Positions 31,485-41,127 are shown, counted from the first letter of the stretch. The stretch is DNA of 64,000 bases from JAFLCM01 sp964510955 (GCA_964510955.1 CAZEDW010000006.1:1-64000); one strand, 5' to 3'. Notes: a model not told the origin generated them from the sequence alone. Numbers and translations are program-made.

Positions 31485-32894
31485 ATGCCAGAGCCTTTGA
31501 ACGACAACCCGTCGTCAGAGCACCCCGCCGATGCGCCGCACGCAACGGCGGTGGTCGGCGGCGCCGCGGACTTGCCGCTCCCGGATTCGATCCCGGCTGA
31601 TCAGGGGCTGGCGCCGCTGGACATCGACGCGCAGATCGATCAGTTGATCGCCGAGGTCGAGCAGTCGGCAGGTGACGCCGCGGCGCTGGTGGTCGGGTCG
31701 GAGGCGCCGGCTGCGCCGGCCGCCGCGAGCGCGCTGCCAGCCGAGCCCGTGCCGGAACCAACCCCCGCACCGGCGGTTGCAGCGGCGGCGCAGGAGCCAA
31801 ACGCGACAAGCGGACCGGTCGTCGATGCCGCGCCGACCACGTCCGATGCTGGTCCGACCGGCGCGGACGAGGCCGGCGCCAAATCGCTGGCCGACGAGCT
31901 CGAATCCGCGCTCGCCGAGGCAACCGGCGCCCTTGAGCAGATCACACCGCCGGAGGACCCGCCCGCCGGCGTCTCGCCAGCCACAGCCGCCCCGACGGCC
32001 CTGGCCCCAACCTCGGCACCAGCACCGGTCGCGGAGGTTGCCGCGCCGGTCAGCGGAACGCCGTCCACGACTCACAAGCTCGATGAGGGTTCCATCGCGG
32101 ACCTCGACGCGGCGCTGGCCGAGCAGGCGGCCGACCTCGAGGCCGCCTCGCGTCACCAGGAAGACGTCGCGGCCGCTGCGCCGGAAACGGCGCAGAAAGC
32201 CCCTCCACCGCCGGAGCCGCCCGCCGAGTCCGCGCCCATCGCCGAGCAGCCCGCTCTCGAATCCGTTGAGTCACCGGGCGAGCCGATCGACGCTCAACCG
32301 GTTGAAGCGCCATCCCCAACCATGCCCCCGCCCGTGACCCCGGCGGAACCCGCAATCGGGTCAACACCCGCGGCGCCGGCCCTGGGCAAGCCGACGTCGG
32401 CGCACCAGACGGTGCCCCGTCCGGCGCCGCATCGCGCCGCGCGGGTCAACAATCTGAGCAAGTCGGCCCGGACGGCTGTGAGCCGCGTCGGGGTGATCCT
32501 GGCCAAACCGATGAGCCTGGTGCCCGAGAGCATGCGGGAGGTCGTCACGTACTTCGCGCTGGTCACGGCGTTCAACGCCGCCGCGGTGTGGTTCTACATC
32601 CTGTTCTTGCACACCCCGGCCGAGCCGGTATCCCACGAGCACGGCGCGGTGCTGCACGCCAGCGATGAAGAGGCGGCCCACGCCGGACACGCCGAGGGGA
32701 CCTCTTCGAACGAAACCGAAGGATCGGAACACCGCGACACCACGGCGGCAGAGCACAAGCCCGAGACCAAGCCGGAAGCACCCGAAACGGCGAAAGAAGG
32801 CGGGCACGAGTCGGGACGCGATCAGCCCGACAAGCCAGCGCATCCACCCGCCCACGAACCGGCGCACCCCGAGCACACCCCGGGACACGAATGA
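31485..32894 (+). CDS. Pro/Ala/Glu-rich protein with one membrane helix and a His/Glu-rich tail
   Basis: The product has 469 residues. About 340 low-complexity Ala/Pro/Glu residues are interrupted by amphipathic segments (DIDAQIDQLIAEVEQSAGDAAALV and DLDAALAEQAADLEAASR). A basic stretch comes next, then one hydrophobic helix (about 350-375, YFALVTAFNAAAVWFYILFL). The C-terminal tail of about 95 residues is rich in His, Glu and Pro. The tail could bind metals, but that is speculative. Third-position GC is high throughout, which supports real coding. The function is unknown. Confidence 0.6.
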   Translation: MPEPLNDNPSSEHPADAPHATAVVGGAADLPLPDSIPADQGLAPLDIDAQIDQLIAEVEQSAGDAAALVVGSEAPAAPAAASALPAEPVPEPTPAPAVAAAAQEPNATSGPVVDAAPTTSDAGPTGADEAGAKSLADELESALAEATGALEQITPPEDPPAGVSPATAAPTALAPTSAPAPVAEVAAPVSGTPSTTHKLDEGSIADLDAALAEQAADLEAASRHQEDVAAAAPETAQKAPPPPEPPAESAPIAEQPALESVESPGEPIDAQPVEAPSPTMPPPVTPAEPAIGSTPAAPALGKPTSAHQTVPRPAPHRAARVNNLSKSARTAVSRVGVILAKPMSLVPESMREVVTYFALVTAFNAAAVWFYILFLHTPAEPVSHEHGAVLHASDEEAAHAGHAEGTSSNETEGSEHRDTTAAEHKPETKPEAPETAKEGGHESGRDQPDKPAHPPAHEPAHPEHTPGHE

Positions 32895-33011
32895 GCGCGC
32901 GGCGCCGTCTGTGGGGGCACTTGATAATCATCGCCCGGAACCACTGCCATCCGTTCCGAATCGCCCGATCGGTGTGAGCACTCGGTTACCCGGGGTGCAA
33001 CCAACCCCGGA

Positions 33012-35360
33012 TTACGCAGAGCGTTCCATGGCGCCGCGGGTTTTCTCGCCGACGTCTTCTTCCTCGTCCTGACCCGGGTATGCGACGCGCCCGTGGTACA
33101 GCGAACACAGCCCCTTGATGACGGCCTCTTCCATCCGGTTGAGGTCACGGAGCGTCAGCTCGCACTCATCGAACTGCCCGTCGGCGAGCCGCTTGGCGGC
33201 GATGGATCGGACCAGCGCCCCGATGCGGGCCGGCGTCGGGTCGGTCATGGCGCGGGTCGCGCCCTCCACCGCGTCGCACAGCATCAGGATCGCGGCCTCG
33301 CGGGTGCGCGGCTTGGGGCCGGGGTATCGGTATTCCAGCTCGTCGGGCCCCTGCGAATCCGAACGCTCCGCGGTCTTGCACGCCGCGTCGTAGAAATACT
33401 CCACAAGCGTCGTGCCGTGGTGGCTCTCGATGTAGTGCATCAGGCTCCGCGGCAGGCGGTACTCGCGGGCCAGCTCGGCCCCGTCCTTCACGTGCCCGAC
33501 GATGACCAGGAGGCTCATCGCGGGGCTCAGCCGGGCGTGGCGCGATACGCCGCCCTGCTGGTTCTCCACGAAATACTCCGGCTTGTTCATCTTCCCGACG
33601 TCGTGATAGAGGGCCCCGACATAGACGTGCAACCCGTCGGCGCCGATGGCCTCGGCCGCGCTCTCGGCCAGCACCGCGACCGTCTGCGAGTGGTTGTAGG
33701 TGCCGGGCGCACGTTGCTGCAACTGGCGCAGCAGGGGGTGCCGGGTGTCGCGCAGCTCGCTGAGGGTCATGCCCGTCGTCACCCCGAACACGCGCTCGAT
33801 GGTGGGCAGCAGCGCCAGCGAAAGTACCGCGGGGAAGAAGCCGGCCCCGATCGCCTTCCCGGCGTCCTGGAGCACCTCGCTCCAGACGCCCGCAACCGGC
33901 GGACGCTCGAGCAGACCGCCGACGAGCACGCTCAAACCCAGGGCCCCGGCGACGACCAGGCCCGCCCGGATGACGTCGTTGCGGTGGCGCGGATCGTTGA
34001 GCTGCCAGGCGGCGGCCCCCACGCCGATCATGATCGCCGACACCGTGGTGACCGGCAGGCCCAGCGCCAGCGCCGAGAGCATGGCCTGCGAGCCCGCCAC
34101 GGCCAGCACCAGCCTGCGGTCGTACGCCACGACGCACACCATCGCCAGGAAGATCGTCGGCGCCGTCGCGGTGAACCAGATCATCCCCGGGTAAGCCAAT
34201 GACCCCCAGCACGAGGCGCCCAAGGTGCCCACCATCAGCCCCGCCAGCGCGGCGAGCCGCCAGGGGCTCGTCGCCAGCGACCGGTAGAACACCCCGATGT
34301 AGCCGCCCAGCGCCGCCGCCAGCACCCCCGCAATCCCCAGCAGCCCGATCCCCGAGGCGAGCGACTGCGTCGCGGGGATGGAGGCCAGGTAGTGCTCGTT
34401 CTCGCGGACCGACAACGCGAAATCGTCCGGGTCCAGCCGATCTCCGCGCTGGTAGATCAACTCGCCGGGCTTGTGGGTGACGCGAACAGCTTCCACGCCC
34501 GCCGCCGCTTCGTCGCGGCGCTTCTGCGTGCCTTCGCGGTCGAACGAGAAAAGGGGCTGCCTGATCAGCGCGATGCGGTCGATGATCACCGCCGCGACTT
34601 CCGGGCCCGCCTCGAAGAAGCCCGCCTGTTTCACAGCGGCCTCGAAACGCCGGCGCGCCTTCGCCTTCATGTCCGGCTCGTCGGAATCGACGTTGATCGC
34701 CTCGAGCTTGCCGACGGTCTCGGGCTCACGCGACGCCGAACGCAACTCCAGCCGCTCGGTCACGTCCTGCAGGGCGTGCTGGAACTCGCTGGCGCCGAGG
34801 ACCGGCGTACGCACGAGCAGCCCCATCAGCAGGTCGGTGCGGGCAAGCCACGTTTGCGTCGGCTGTCCGTCCTTGCTCTGGGCCTTGACGGCCTCGACGC
34901 GCTCGGGCGTCAGTTTGAACCCGGCCGCCACCTCGGGCAGGACCTTGTCCAGCGTGCCCGCGGCGCTCACGACTGCCGGCAGCGTGCGGATCGAGTTGTC
35001 CAGCTCGTCGAGCAGTCTCTGGTCCGCCCGGTAGACGCGGGGAGCGAGCTGCTGCCTGACCTCCTGCTTGTCCCGCGTGGCGCGGGCATCGACCTCGGAG
35101 AACTCGACACGCACAACCCGCGTGTCGTCCATGATCCGCCCCAGCGCGATGGTCAGCCCGCCCCGGGTCAGCCACACCGTCATGCTCGACAGCAGCACGA
35201 ACAGCAACGCAACGCCCGACACCGGCAGGAACGCCGGGTGCGCCAGCAGGTCCCGCACCACCACGGGCTCTTTCAGCACGAACCACCGCCGACCCGGACG
35301 ACGACGGAACTTGGCCGAGACGGCCTCACGCCGAGAGGTTGGACGCGCCGGGTCAGCCAT
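33012..35360 (-). CDS. 7TM-HD phosphohydrolase, PgpH/YqfF-like
   Basis: The protein has 782 residues: an N-terminal membrane helix, a large extracytoplasmic 7TMR-HDED domain (about 65-300), seven membrane helices, then a cytoplasmic HD domain with GALYHDVGKMNKPEYFVENQ. PgpH-type proteins hydrolyse cyclic di-AMP in Firmicutes. The ATG at 35360 overlaps the phoH stop by eight bases, so the pair is translationally coupled, as phoH and yqfF neighbours often are. YbeY, which usually follows, is absent here. Confidence 0.88.
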   Translation of the reverse strand: MADPARPTSRREAVSAKFRRRPGRRWFVLKEPVVVRDLLAHPAFLPVSGVALLFVLLSSMTVWLTRGGLTIALGRIMDDTRVVRVEFSEVDARATRDKQEVRQQLAPRVYRADQRLLDELDNSIRTLPAVVSAAGTLDKVLPEVAAGFKLTPERVEAVKAQSKDGQPTQTWLARTDLLMGLLVRTPVLGASEFQHALQDVTERLELRSASREPETVGKLEAINVDSDEPDMKAKARRRFEAAVKQAGFFEAGPEVAAVIIDRIALIRQPLFSFDREGTQKRRDEAAAGVEAVRVTHKPGELIYQRGDRLDPDDFALSVRENEHYLASIPATQSLASGIGLLGIAGVLAAALGGYIGVFYRSLATSPWRLAALAGLMVGTLGASCWGSLAYPGMIWFTATAPTIFLAMVCVVAYDRRLVLAVAGSQAMLSALALGLPVTTVSAIMIGVGAAAWQLNDPRHRNDVIRAGLVVAGALGLSVLVGGLLERPPVAGVWSEVLQDAGKAIGAGFFPAVLSLALLPTIERVFGVTTGMTLSELRDTRHPLLRQLQQRAPGTYNHSQTVAVLAESAAEAIGADGLHVYVGALYHDVGKMNKPEYFVENQQGGVSRHARLSPAMSLLVIVGHVKDGAELAREYRLPRSLMHYIESHHGTTLVEYFYDAACKTAERSDSQGPDELEYRYPGPKPRTREAAILMLCDAVEGATRAMTDPTPARIGALVRSIAAKRLADGQFDECELTLRDLNRMEEAVIKGLCSLYHGRVAYPGQDEEEDVGEKTRGAMERSA

Positions 35361-36465
35361 CGCTCTTCCGCTTGCGTTTGGCCGGGGCACCGCGGGCCGC
35401 TTTCTTCGCGGGGGGCGCCGGGACCGCCTGATCCGCCGATTCGCCGTAGGCGTCGATCACGCGCTGCACCAGCGGGTGGCGCACCACGTCCGCCTTGTTG
35501 AGCGTGCAGAACGCCACACCGGGCGTCCGCCCCAGCCGCCGGGCGGCGTCGATCAGCCCGCTCTCGCGCGGCTCGGGCAGGTCGATCTGCGTGGGGTCGC
35601 CCGTCACGATCATCTTGGACCGCTGGCCCATGCGCGTCAGGAACATGTGCATCTGCCCGCGGGTGGTGTTCTGGGCCTCGTCGAGGATGATCAGCGCGTC
35701 GTTGAGCGTCCGACCGCGCATGAACGCCAGCGGCACCACCTCCACCACGTCCGTGCTCATGAACCTCTTTAGCGTGGCGTGGTCAAGCATGTCCGTCAGC
35801 GCATCGAACAGCGGGCGCAGGTACGGGTTCACCTTGGCGAACTGGTCGCCCGGGAGGTACCCAAGCTTCTCGCCCGCCTCGACCGCCGGTCGGGCGAGCA
35901 CCGCCCGCTTCACCTTGCCCATGCGCAAAAGATGGATCGCGCACGCGACGGCGAGGTAGGTCTTGCCCGTCCCCGCCGGCCCGATGCCGAAAACCAGGTC
36001 GTTGTCGCGGATCGCGTCGAGGTAGGCCTGCTGGGCCGGGCTCTTGGCCTGAACCCGGCGCCCCGCGGCGAAGACGTTCATCTGGTCGCCGTTGGAAGAA
36101 AAGTCCCACGACGGGGCGCTCGGCGAGCCCTGGTCCGCGGGTTCGTCGGGCGTCCGAAGCGTCGGGTGGGCGTCGTGCCGCCGAACCACTCCGCCACCCC
36201 GGGCGGACTCCCACCCCGCGTGCGATATCACGTCCACGACCTCTCGACGCGAGAGGCTCCGCCCCTGGTCCGAAGCCTCAATCAGCTTCTCGAGGACCCG
36301 GCGGGCGGCGTCCACGGCATCGCCCTCACCGCGGACCAAGACCAAATCATCGCGGGCGGCGATGTTGACGCCGAAGGCTTCCCGGATCATCTTGAGGTTC
36401 CGCTCGGCGGCCCCGTAGACCGGGACCCGCTCAACGGAATGGGGAACTCGGATGGTGATTTCCAA
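35353..36465 (-). CDS. phoH: PhoH-family ATPase
   Basis: This 370-residue protein has a KH-like N-domain (ERNLKMIREAFGVNIAARDD). The ATPase core carries Walker A GPAGTGKTY and Walker B ALIILDEAQNTT, and a TGDPTQIDLP motif follows. PhoH-like proteins are RNA-associated P-loop ATPases linked with YbeY and rRNA maturation; the exact reaction is not settled. A TTG at 36465, with GGAG 11 bases upstream, is the likely start; no in-frame ATG fits better. The gene is first of the phoH-HD pair. Confidence 0.9.
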   Translation of the reverse strand: MEITIRVPHSVERVPVYGAAERNLKMIREAFGVNIAARDDLVLVRGEGDAVDAARRVLEKLIEASDQGRSLSRREVVDVISHAGWESARGGGVVRRHDAHPTLRTPDEPADQGSPSAPSWDFSSNGDQMNVFAAGRRVQAKSPAQQAYLDAIRDNDLVFGIGPAGTGKTYLAVACAIHLLRMGKVKRAVLARPAVEAGEKLGYLPGDQFAKVNPYLRPLFDALTDMLDHATLKRFMSTDVVEVVPLAFMRGRTLNDALIILDEAQNTTRGQMHMFLTRMGQRSKMIVTGDPTQIDLPEPRESGLIDAARRLGRTPGVAFCTLNKADVVRHPLVQRVIDAYGESADQAVPAPPAKKAARGAPAKRKRKSDG

Positions 36466-36565
36466 CGCCGATATCGCTCCGGACCGCCCGCCCGCCGTCG
36501 GCACACGCCGATCGAGGCAAGGCCGTCGCCGCCAACCTCTGAATCGGAATGGTAGGGCCTCCAAC

Positions 36566-37114
36566 GTGCATCCCCGTCCCAAGTACCCTCCATTTACTCT
36601 TAATTTGTTAGGGTTTTGGATGCTTATCGGACCTCTTCTCGGCTTGTCCGGCTGCGGTACCGACGGCGCCGCCGCGCCTCCGGGGGCCGACCTGTCCTTG
36701 GGAGGCCTGAACGCGTCGGCCCTGACCGAGCACCCCCCGGACTTCGAGTCGCCACCCCTGACAACCACGGGAAGACTCCGCGACCTTGACTCGGCCATCA
36801 GCACCGCCATGACCGCCTGCGAACTGGGCCTGGTCGAGCAGCTCGATACCCCGCTGGCTGACTCGCCCTCGGGCGGGGCGTGCAACCCGGGCAGCCGCAC
36901 CTGCCGCTTCATTACGATGCGGGATCACGCGGTGTGGCTCCGGGTGAACTGGGAGGGCACCGGGGACAAGGCCGGCGGATTGGTCGCCGCCCGGACGGAT
37001 CAGGCCATGGAAATACGATCGCAATCGGTTGACGCGAGCGACGCAGCGGTCGCCAAGTCGCTGGCAAAGGAAGTCGCCGCCGCCCTGAAGCGGTTTCGGA
37101 AGAAGGAGTTCTGA
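36566..37114 (+). CDS. small putative lipoprotein
   Basis: The product has 182 residues with a lipobox LSGC at C30 after a hydrophobic stretch (FWMLIGPLLGLSGC). The mature part has RTCRFITMRDHAVWLRVNWEG and a Lys-rich end. GTG 36566 is taken as the start; TTG 36605 and ATG 36620 are alternatives. An AT-rich patch (36590-36615) lies within the signal region. No family is recognised. It is divergent from phoH. Confidence 0.55.
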   Translation: MHPRPKYPPFTLNLLGFWMLIGPLLGLSGCGTDGAAAPPGADLSLGGLNASALTEHPPDFESPPLTTTGRLRDLDSAISTAMTACELGLVEQLDTPLADSPSGGACNPGSRTCRFITMRDHAVWLRVNWEGTGDKAGGLVAARTDQAMEIRSQSVDASDAAVAKSLAKEVAAALKRFRKKEF

Positions 37115-37137
37115 TCCTGTGACCGCTGGTCGAACGG

Positions 37138-38619
37138 TCAGGCGCCGGCGCTGGTCGTCAGCTCGACAGGCGCGACCGGGCTGGCTGCTTGCGCGGTCTG
37201 GCGGTGGAGTTGCTTGGCCCGGTGCCTGGACCAGTCCGTCACCTGAAGGTCCGGCGAACCCGGCCCCGCGTGAACCCTGAGCAGGTCGTACAAGTTGTCG
37301 CGCTGGGCGGGGATGAACCCCGACTCACGGATCAAGCGGCACAGCACCGGCTCGTTGAGGCAGTACGTCGTGCCGGCGCTGGACACCACGTTCTCCTCCA
37401 TCATCACGCTGCCCATGTCGTTGGCGCCGAAGTGCAGCGCCACCTGGCCGATGTGCGGACCCATGGTCACCCAACTGGCCCCGATGGAATACACGTTGTC
37501 GAGCACCAGCCGGCTGAGCGCCTGGGTGCGAAGGTAGTCGGTCGACCCGCTCATCTTGAGCCGGCGCCCAAACTCCTTGTGGGCCGAAGCATCGCCCTCT
37601 CCCAGCAGGTTTGCGACCACGTCGCCCGGGAACGGCTCGCCGAGCTCGCCCGGCTGCTGGCCCCATTCCTTCAGGCGTCCCAGCGGCGTGTTCTCGCGCT
37701 GGAATGGCCAGGAGATGAACGCCTTGTAGTGACCCCTTCCGCCACCCTTGATGCCTTGGTGCCTCGATGCCTCGATGCCTTCCGAACATAACGCCCGATC
37801 CTGCCACGCGCGCACGAGCATCATGTGGTGCACCCGGTCCGCAGCGCCCTCGATGTGCCCGAACATCATCGTCGCGCTGGTGAACATTCCCAGCGTGTGG
37901 GCCACCCACATGGTGGTGAGCCACGCCTCGGCGTCGCACTTGCCCAAGCCGATCTTGCGCCGCACCGGACCGGCGAATATCTCCCCGCCGCCACCGGGGA
38001 TCGAGTCGAGCCCCGCGTCCTTCAGCCGCGACATGACCTGGCGCAGCTTGCCCTCGAGGGTATCGCCCGACGGATCAAAGAAGTGGACGAACTCGATGAA
38101 CTCCGGCGGGCTGAACCCGTGGACATGCACGTGCGGGAACCGCTCCTTGATGCCGCGCAGCAGCCGCTCGTACCACTCCAGCGGCAACGCCGGGTTCATG
38201 CCGCCCTGCATCAGCACCTGCGTGCCGCCGATGGCCACCAGCTCGGCGATCTTGTCATAGATCGCCTGCGGCTCGAGCGTGTACGCGTCGTGCTCGTCGC
38301 CGTCGCGCCGGAAAGCGCAGAAGGTGCACCTGGCGTTGCAGACGTTGGTGTAGTTGATGTTGCGGTCGATCACATAGGTGCGGATGTGGTCGCCGTGGAG
38401 GGTCCGGCAGCGCAGGTCGGCGAAGCGCCCCAGGGTGAGCAACGGGGCCCGCCGGTACAGATCCAGCGCCTGCTCGCTGGTTACCCGGACCTGGCCCAGG
38501 GCCACGTCTCGAAGAAACCCGGCGTCAAGGGCATCTGCACCGGGGCATTCCCGGGCGAACCGAGTCGGGGATTTCGCCCGGTCGTGCAGGCGGTTTCGGG
38601 CATCTGCCGCGGTAGACAT
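37138..38619 (-). CDS. mqnC: radical SAM cyclic dehypoxanthinyl futalosine synthase (MqnC-like)
   Basis: MqnC cyclises dehypoxanthine futalosine in the futalosine route to menaquinone. The iron-sulfur site is C94-x3-C98-x2-C101 (TNVCNARCTFCAF). LMQGGMNPALPLEWYERL, SPPEFIEF and SIPGGGGEIF match MqnC more than CofH or MqnE. The 493 residues exceed the usual 370. Part of the excess is an insertion of about 22 residues just before KAFISWPFQRENTPL, encoded by iterated AGGCAT words at 37747-37784. Whether the protein stays active is unknown, but the frame is preserved. No other mqn gene is nearby. Confidence 0.82.
   Translation of the reverse strand: MSTAADARNRLHDRAKSPTRFARECPGADALDAGFLRDVALGQVRVTSEQALDLYRRAPLLTLGRFADLRCRTLHGDHIRTYVIDRNINYTNVCNARCTFCAFRRDGDEHDAYTLEPQAIYDKIAELVAIGGTQVLMQGGMNPALPLEWYERLLRGIKERFPHVHVHGFSPPEFIEFVHFFDPSGDTLEGKLRQVMSRLKDAGLDSIPGGGGEIFAGPVRRKIGLGKCDAEAWLTTMWVAHTLGMFTSATMMFGHIEGAADRVHHMMLVRAWQDRALCSEGIEASRHQGIKGGGRGHYKAFISWPFQRENTPLGRLKEWGQQPGELGEPFPGDVVANLLGEGDASAHKEFGRRLKMSGSTDYLRTQALSRLVLDNVYSIGASWVTMGPHIGQVALHFGANDMGSVMMEENVVSSAGTTYCLNEPVLCRLIRESGFIPAQRDNLYDLLRVHAGPGSPDLQVTDWSRHRAKQLHRQTAQAASPVAPVELTTSAGA
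37747..37784. repeat. iterated AGGCAT octamer repeat inside mqnC
   Basis: Read on the minus strand, the octamer RAGGCATC occurs about four times in succession (AAGGCATC, GAGGCATC, GAGGCACC, AAGGCATC). It adds residues GIEASRHQGIKG in frame. The same word family lies at 50743-50824 and 55517-55550. Confidence 0.8.
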
Positions 38620-38659
38620 GGGGCGAATGCTACCGAGGGTCTGGGACGGGGTCTACTGG

Positions 38660-38681
38660 GTTTTCAAGAATCATTGAAAAC
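38660..38681. promoter_or_regulatory. perfect 8-bp inverted repeat, operator candidate
   Basis: GTTTTCAA and TTGAAAAC are exact reverse complements with a six-base spacer. They lie in the 197-base gap between mqnC (minus) and the membrane gene at 38817 (plus), about 40 bases before the mqnC start. A dimeric repressor site is plausible. Confidence 0.4.
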
Positions 38682-38816
38682 ACGGTGCCCAAGGGTTCAC
38701 GGCAGCGACATCTCGAGAACGAACTGGTAGTCGCCGGACCTTCATCGCGCGCCGGAACGGGTCGATGAACACCCGAGAACTGTGTCCCCGCATCTTCGCC
38801 CACAAGGCCAAGCGCC

Positions 38817-39821
38817 GTGCCCGCGCCTACGCGACCGCACATCTCGACCGCGCTGCAGCACCTGAGGTTGGGGGTATCCGCCTCCGGGGCCGTGCTATGC
38901 ATTGCGCTGGTGGCGCAGGTCATCGTGTGGGGGTGCGTCCACTTCATGGACCTCAGAACGCAGCGGCTGGGCCCGGATTCACCCTCGGCGCTGGTGGTGG
39001 TCAACAAGACGTCGGCCGAACCGGCGGACGAGGAAACGCCGACGCCCGAAGAGCCGACGGCATCGGGGGCAGGCAAGTCACTCATCAGCGCGCCGGCCCG
39101 GGCTCCGGGCAAGTCCGCGGGCGCGCCATCCCGCGCCGCCGCGAAGGAGACCCGCGGAGCCGGCGCCGAGGTGAACACCGTGGGCACCGGGTCGGGGCTG
39201 GTTCTGATGCGGACGGCGGAGCTGGTCCAGACCGTCGGGATCGTCGCGGCGCTGACGATGGCGCTGCTTATGTTCCAGGGCGTGCTGATCGGCGCCGGCG
39301 TCAACGCGCCGGGGATCCAGTTCGCAGTCACGGCGTCGTCCTGGGCCGTGGTGATCGCGCTGCTGTGCGTTCCGCTGAACTCGCTGCTGCCCGGCGCTGC
39401 GTTCGGCGGGGTGTTCCGCTCGTACCGGACGATGGCGGACATGGTTGACGCCTATCGCGCCGGCGCCGCCGACGCCCTGGGAGGCCCGGCCTACTACGGG
39501 ACATTCCTGATCCTGCCCTTCACGGTGGCGCTGGCGGCCGCGGCGGCGGTGCTGCGCTTCCGCGCGGGGATCGAGGAGGGCGTGATCATCACCAGCGTCA
39601 GCCAGCTCGACGACAAGATCGAGCGCGAGATCCGCACGAACAAGTGGGGAGCGCTCTCTTCGCCGCGCGCCATGGGCGCGTTGAACCGGGCGATCGGCGA
39701 CGCACCCGAGATGCCCGGGCACCACCGGCACGGTGCGCCGATGCCGGTGGGGAGCCAACCCTCGGGCGACGAAAGCGGGGCGTCGCCGTTGCCAGGCAGC
39801 GCGCTGCGCCGACCCATCTAG
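38817..39821 (+). CDS. hypothetical multi-pass membrane protein
   Basis: This 334-residue protein has a first membrane helix at about 18-42 (VSASGAVLCIALVAQVIVWG), a long Ala/Pro/Glu linker (50-125) and three further hydrophobic segments: about 135-160, 168-190 and 218-245. The basic/amphipathic C-terminus has SVSQLDDKIEREIRTNKWGAL. GTG 38817 is the start. The last 40 residues are Gly/Pro/Ser-rich. It precedes citrate synthase by 109 bases. No family is recognised. Confidence 0.6.
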   Translation: MPAPTRPHISTALQHLRLGVSASGAVLCIALVAQVIVWGCVHFMDLRTQRLGPDSPSALVVVNKTSAEPADEETPTPEEPTASGAGKSLISAPARAPGKSAGAPSRAAAKETRGAGAEVNTVGTGSGLVLMRTAELVQTVGIVAALTMALLMFQGVLIGAGVNAPGIQFAVTASSWAVVIALLCVPLNSLLPGAAFGGVFRSYRTMADMVDAYRAGAADALGGPAYYGTFLILPFTVALAAAAAVLRFRAGIEEGVIITSVSQLDDKIEREIRTNKWGALSSPRAMGALNRAIGDAPEMPGHHRHGAPMPVGSQPSGDESGASPLPGSALRRPI

Positions 39822-39930
39822 GGAGTTCCCGGCCCGCCAAATCGCCTACACTTGGGGCTCGCGAAAGCACCAAATGCTCCGGACGCCGGCCTGAACCCGG
39901 TCCCGTTCCGGATCATCAGGAGTAGGCCCG

Positions 39931-41127
39931 ATGTCCACCGCAGCCCCGACCAAGCCCGCCCCGGCACCCTCCGCCAAGCCCAAGGGCGGCGGCCTCGAAG
40001 GCATCATCGCCGGCGACACCTCCATCTGCTCGGTCGAGCAGGGCGCGCTCATTTACCGCGGGTACGAGATCCACGACCTGGCCCAGCACGCCACCTTTGA
40101 AGAAGTGGCCCATGTGCTGCTCGTTGGGCATAAGCCGACCCCCGGCGAGCTCGCCGCGTTCAAGAAGGAAATCGTGGCCGAGCGGGCGCTGCCGCCGCTG
40201 GTCGTGGAGGTGATCCAGAAGACCGCCAAGCTGTCGCACACCGTGCCGATGGACACGCTGCGCACCGCCGTCAGCGTCCTGGCCCACCTGGACCCGGACT
40301 GCCAGAGCGTCGACGCCGCGGCCAACCTGCGCAAGAGTAAGCGCCTGCTCGCCAAGATCCCGACCATCATCGGGCACATGCAGAACGTGATCGACGGGCG
40401 CCCCATCGTGCAGCCCGACCCCGCGCTCGACCACGCGGCCAACCTGTTCTGGATGATGACGGGCAAGCGGTGCAGCGAGCAGTGGGCGCGGGTGCTCGAC
40501 GTCTCGCTGATTCTCTACGCCGAGCATGATTTCAATGCCTCCACGTTCACCGGGCGCGTCATCAGCGGCACGCTGAGCGACCTGCACGGGGCGGTCACCG
40601 GGGCGATCGCGGCCCTCAAGGGCCCGCTCCACGGCGGCGCCAACGAGGCCGCCATGGACATGCTCCGCGAGATCATGAAGGACGTCGGCGAGGGCGCCAT
40701 CGGCACGCCGAAGGTCGACGCCTGGATGCAGAACGCCTTCGACACCAAGCGCAAGCTCATGGGCTTCGGGCACCGCGTCTACAAGAACGGCGACCACCGG
40801 GCGCCCATCCTGCACAAGCTCGGGCGCGCCGTCGCGGAGAAGGAGAACCCGACGCTCGAGGGCCACAAGGCCGTCAAGTGGTTCGAGCTGGGCGAGCAGG
40901 TGCAGAAGATCATGCTGGAGAAGAAGAGCATCCACCCCAACGTGGACTTCCCCTGCGGCCTGACGTACTTCACGATGGGCATCCCGGTGCCGCAGTACAC
41001 GCCGATCTTCGTGGCGGCCCGCATCACGGGGTGGACGGCCCACATCATGGAGCAGCACGCCAACAACCGCCTGATCCGCCCGATCGCCGAGTACAAGGGC
41101 CCGTCCCTGCGTTCCTGGAACTCCTGA
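39931..41127 (+). CDS. gltA: citrate synthase
   Basis: The enzyme condenses acetyl-CoA with oxaloacetate at entry to the TCA cycle. Catalytic residues are present: H234 (GPLHGGANE), H281 (GFGHRVYK) and D339 (NVDFPCG). The 398-residue length matches the dimeric Gram-positive/archaeal-type enzymes and the 2-methylcitrate synthase group. The N-terminus GLEGIIAGDTSICSVEQGALIYRGYEIHDL is typical. AGGAG at 39918-39922, eight bases upstream, fixes the start. A 2-methylcitrate synthase activity cannot be excluded. Confidence 0.93.
   Translation: MSTAAPTKPAPAPSAKPKGGGLEGIIAGDTSICSVEQGALIYRGYEIHDLAQHATFEEVAHVLLVGHKPTPGELAAFKKEIVAERALPPLVVEVIQKTAKLSHTVPMDTLRTAVSVLAHLDPDCQSVDAAANLRKSKRLLAKIPTIIGHMQNVIDGRPIVQPDPALDHAANLFWMMTGKRCSEQWARVLDVSLILYAEHDFNASTFTGRVISGTLSDLHGAVTGAIAALKGPLHGGANEAAMDMLREIMKDVGEGAIGTPKVDAWMQNAFDTKRKLMGFGHRVYKNGDHRAPILHKLGRAVAEKENPTLEGHKAVKWFELGEQVQKIMLEKKSIHPNVDFPCGLTYFTMGIPVPQYTPIFVAARITGWTAHIMEQHANNRLIRPIAEYKGPSLRSWNS

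Noticed and set aside
37700..37800. CRISPR-like array in mqnC
   Set aside because: The octamer repeats have no spacers and there are no cas genes.
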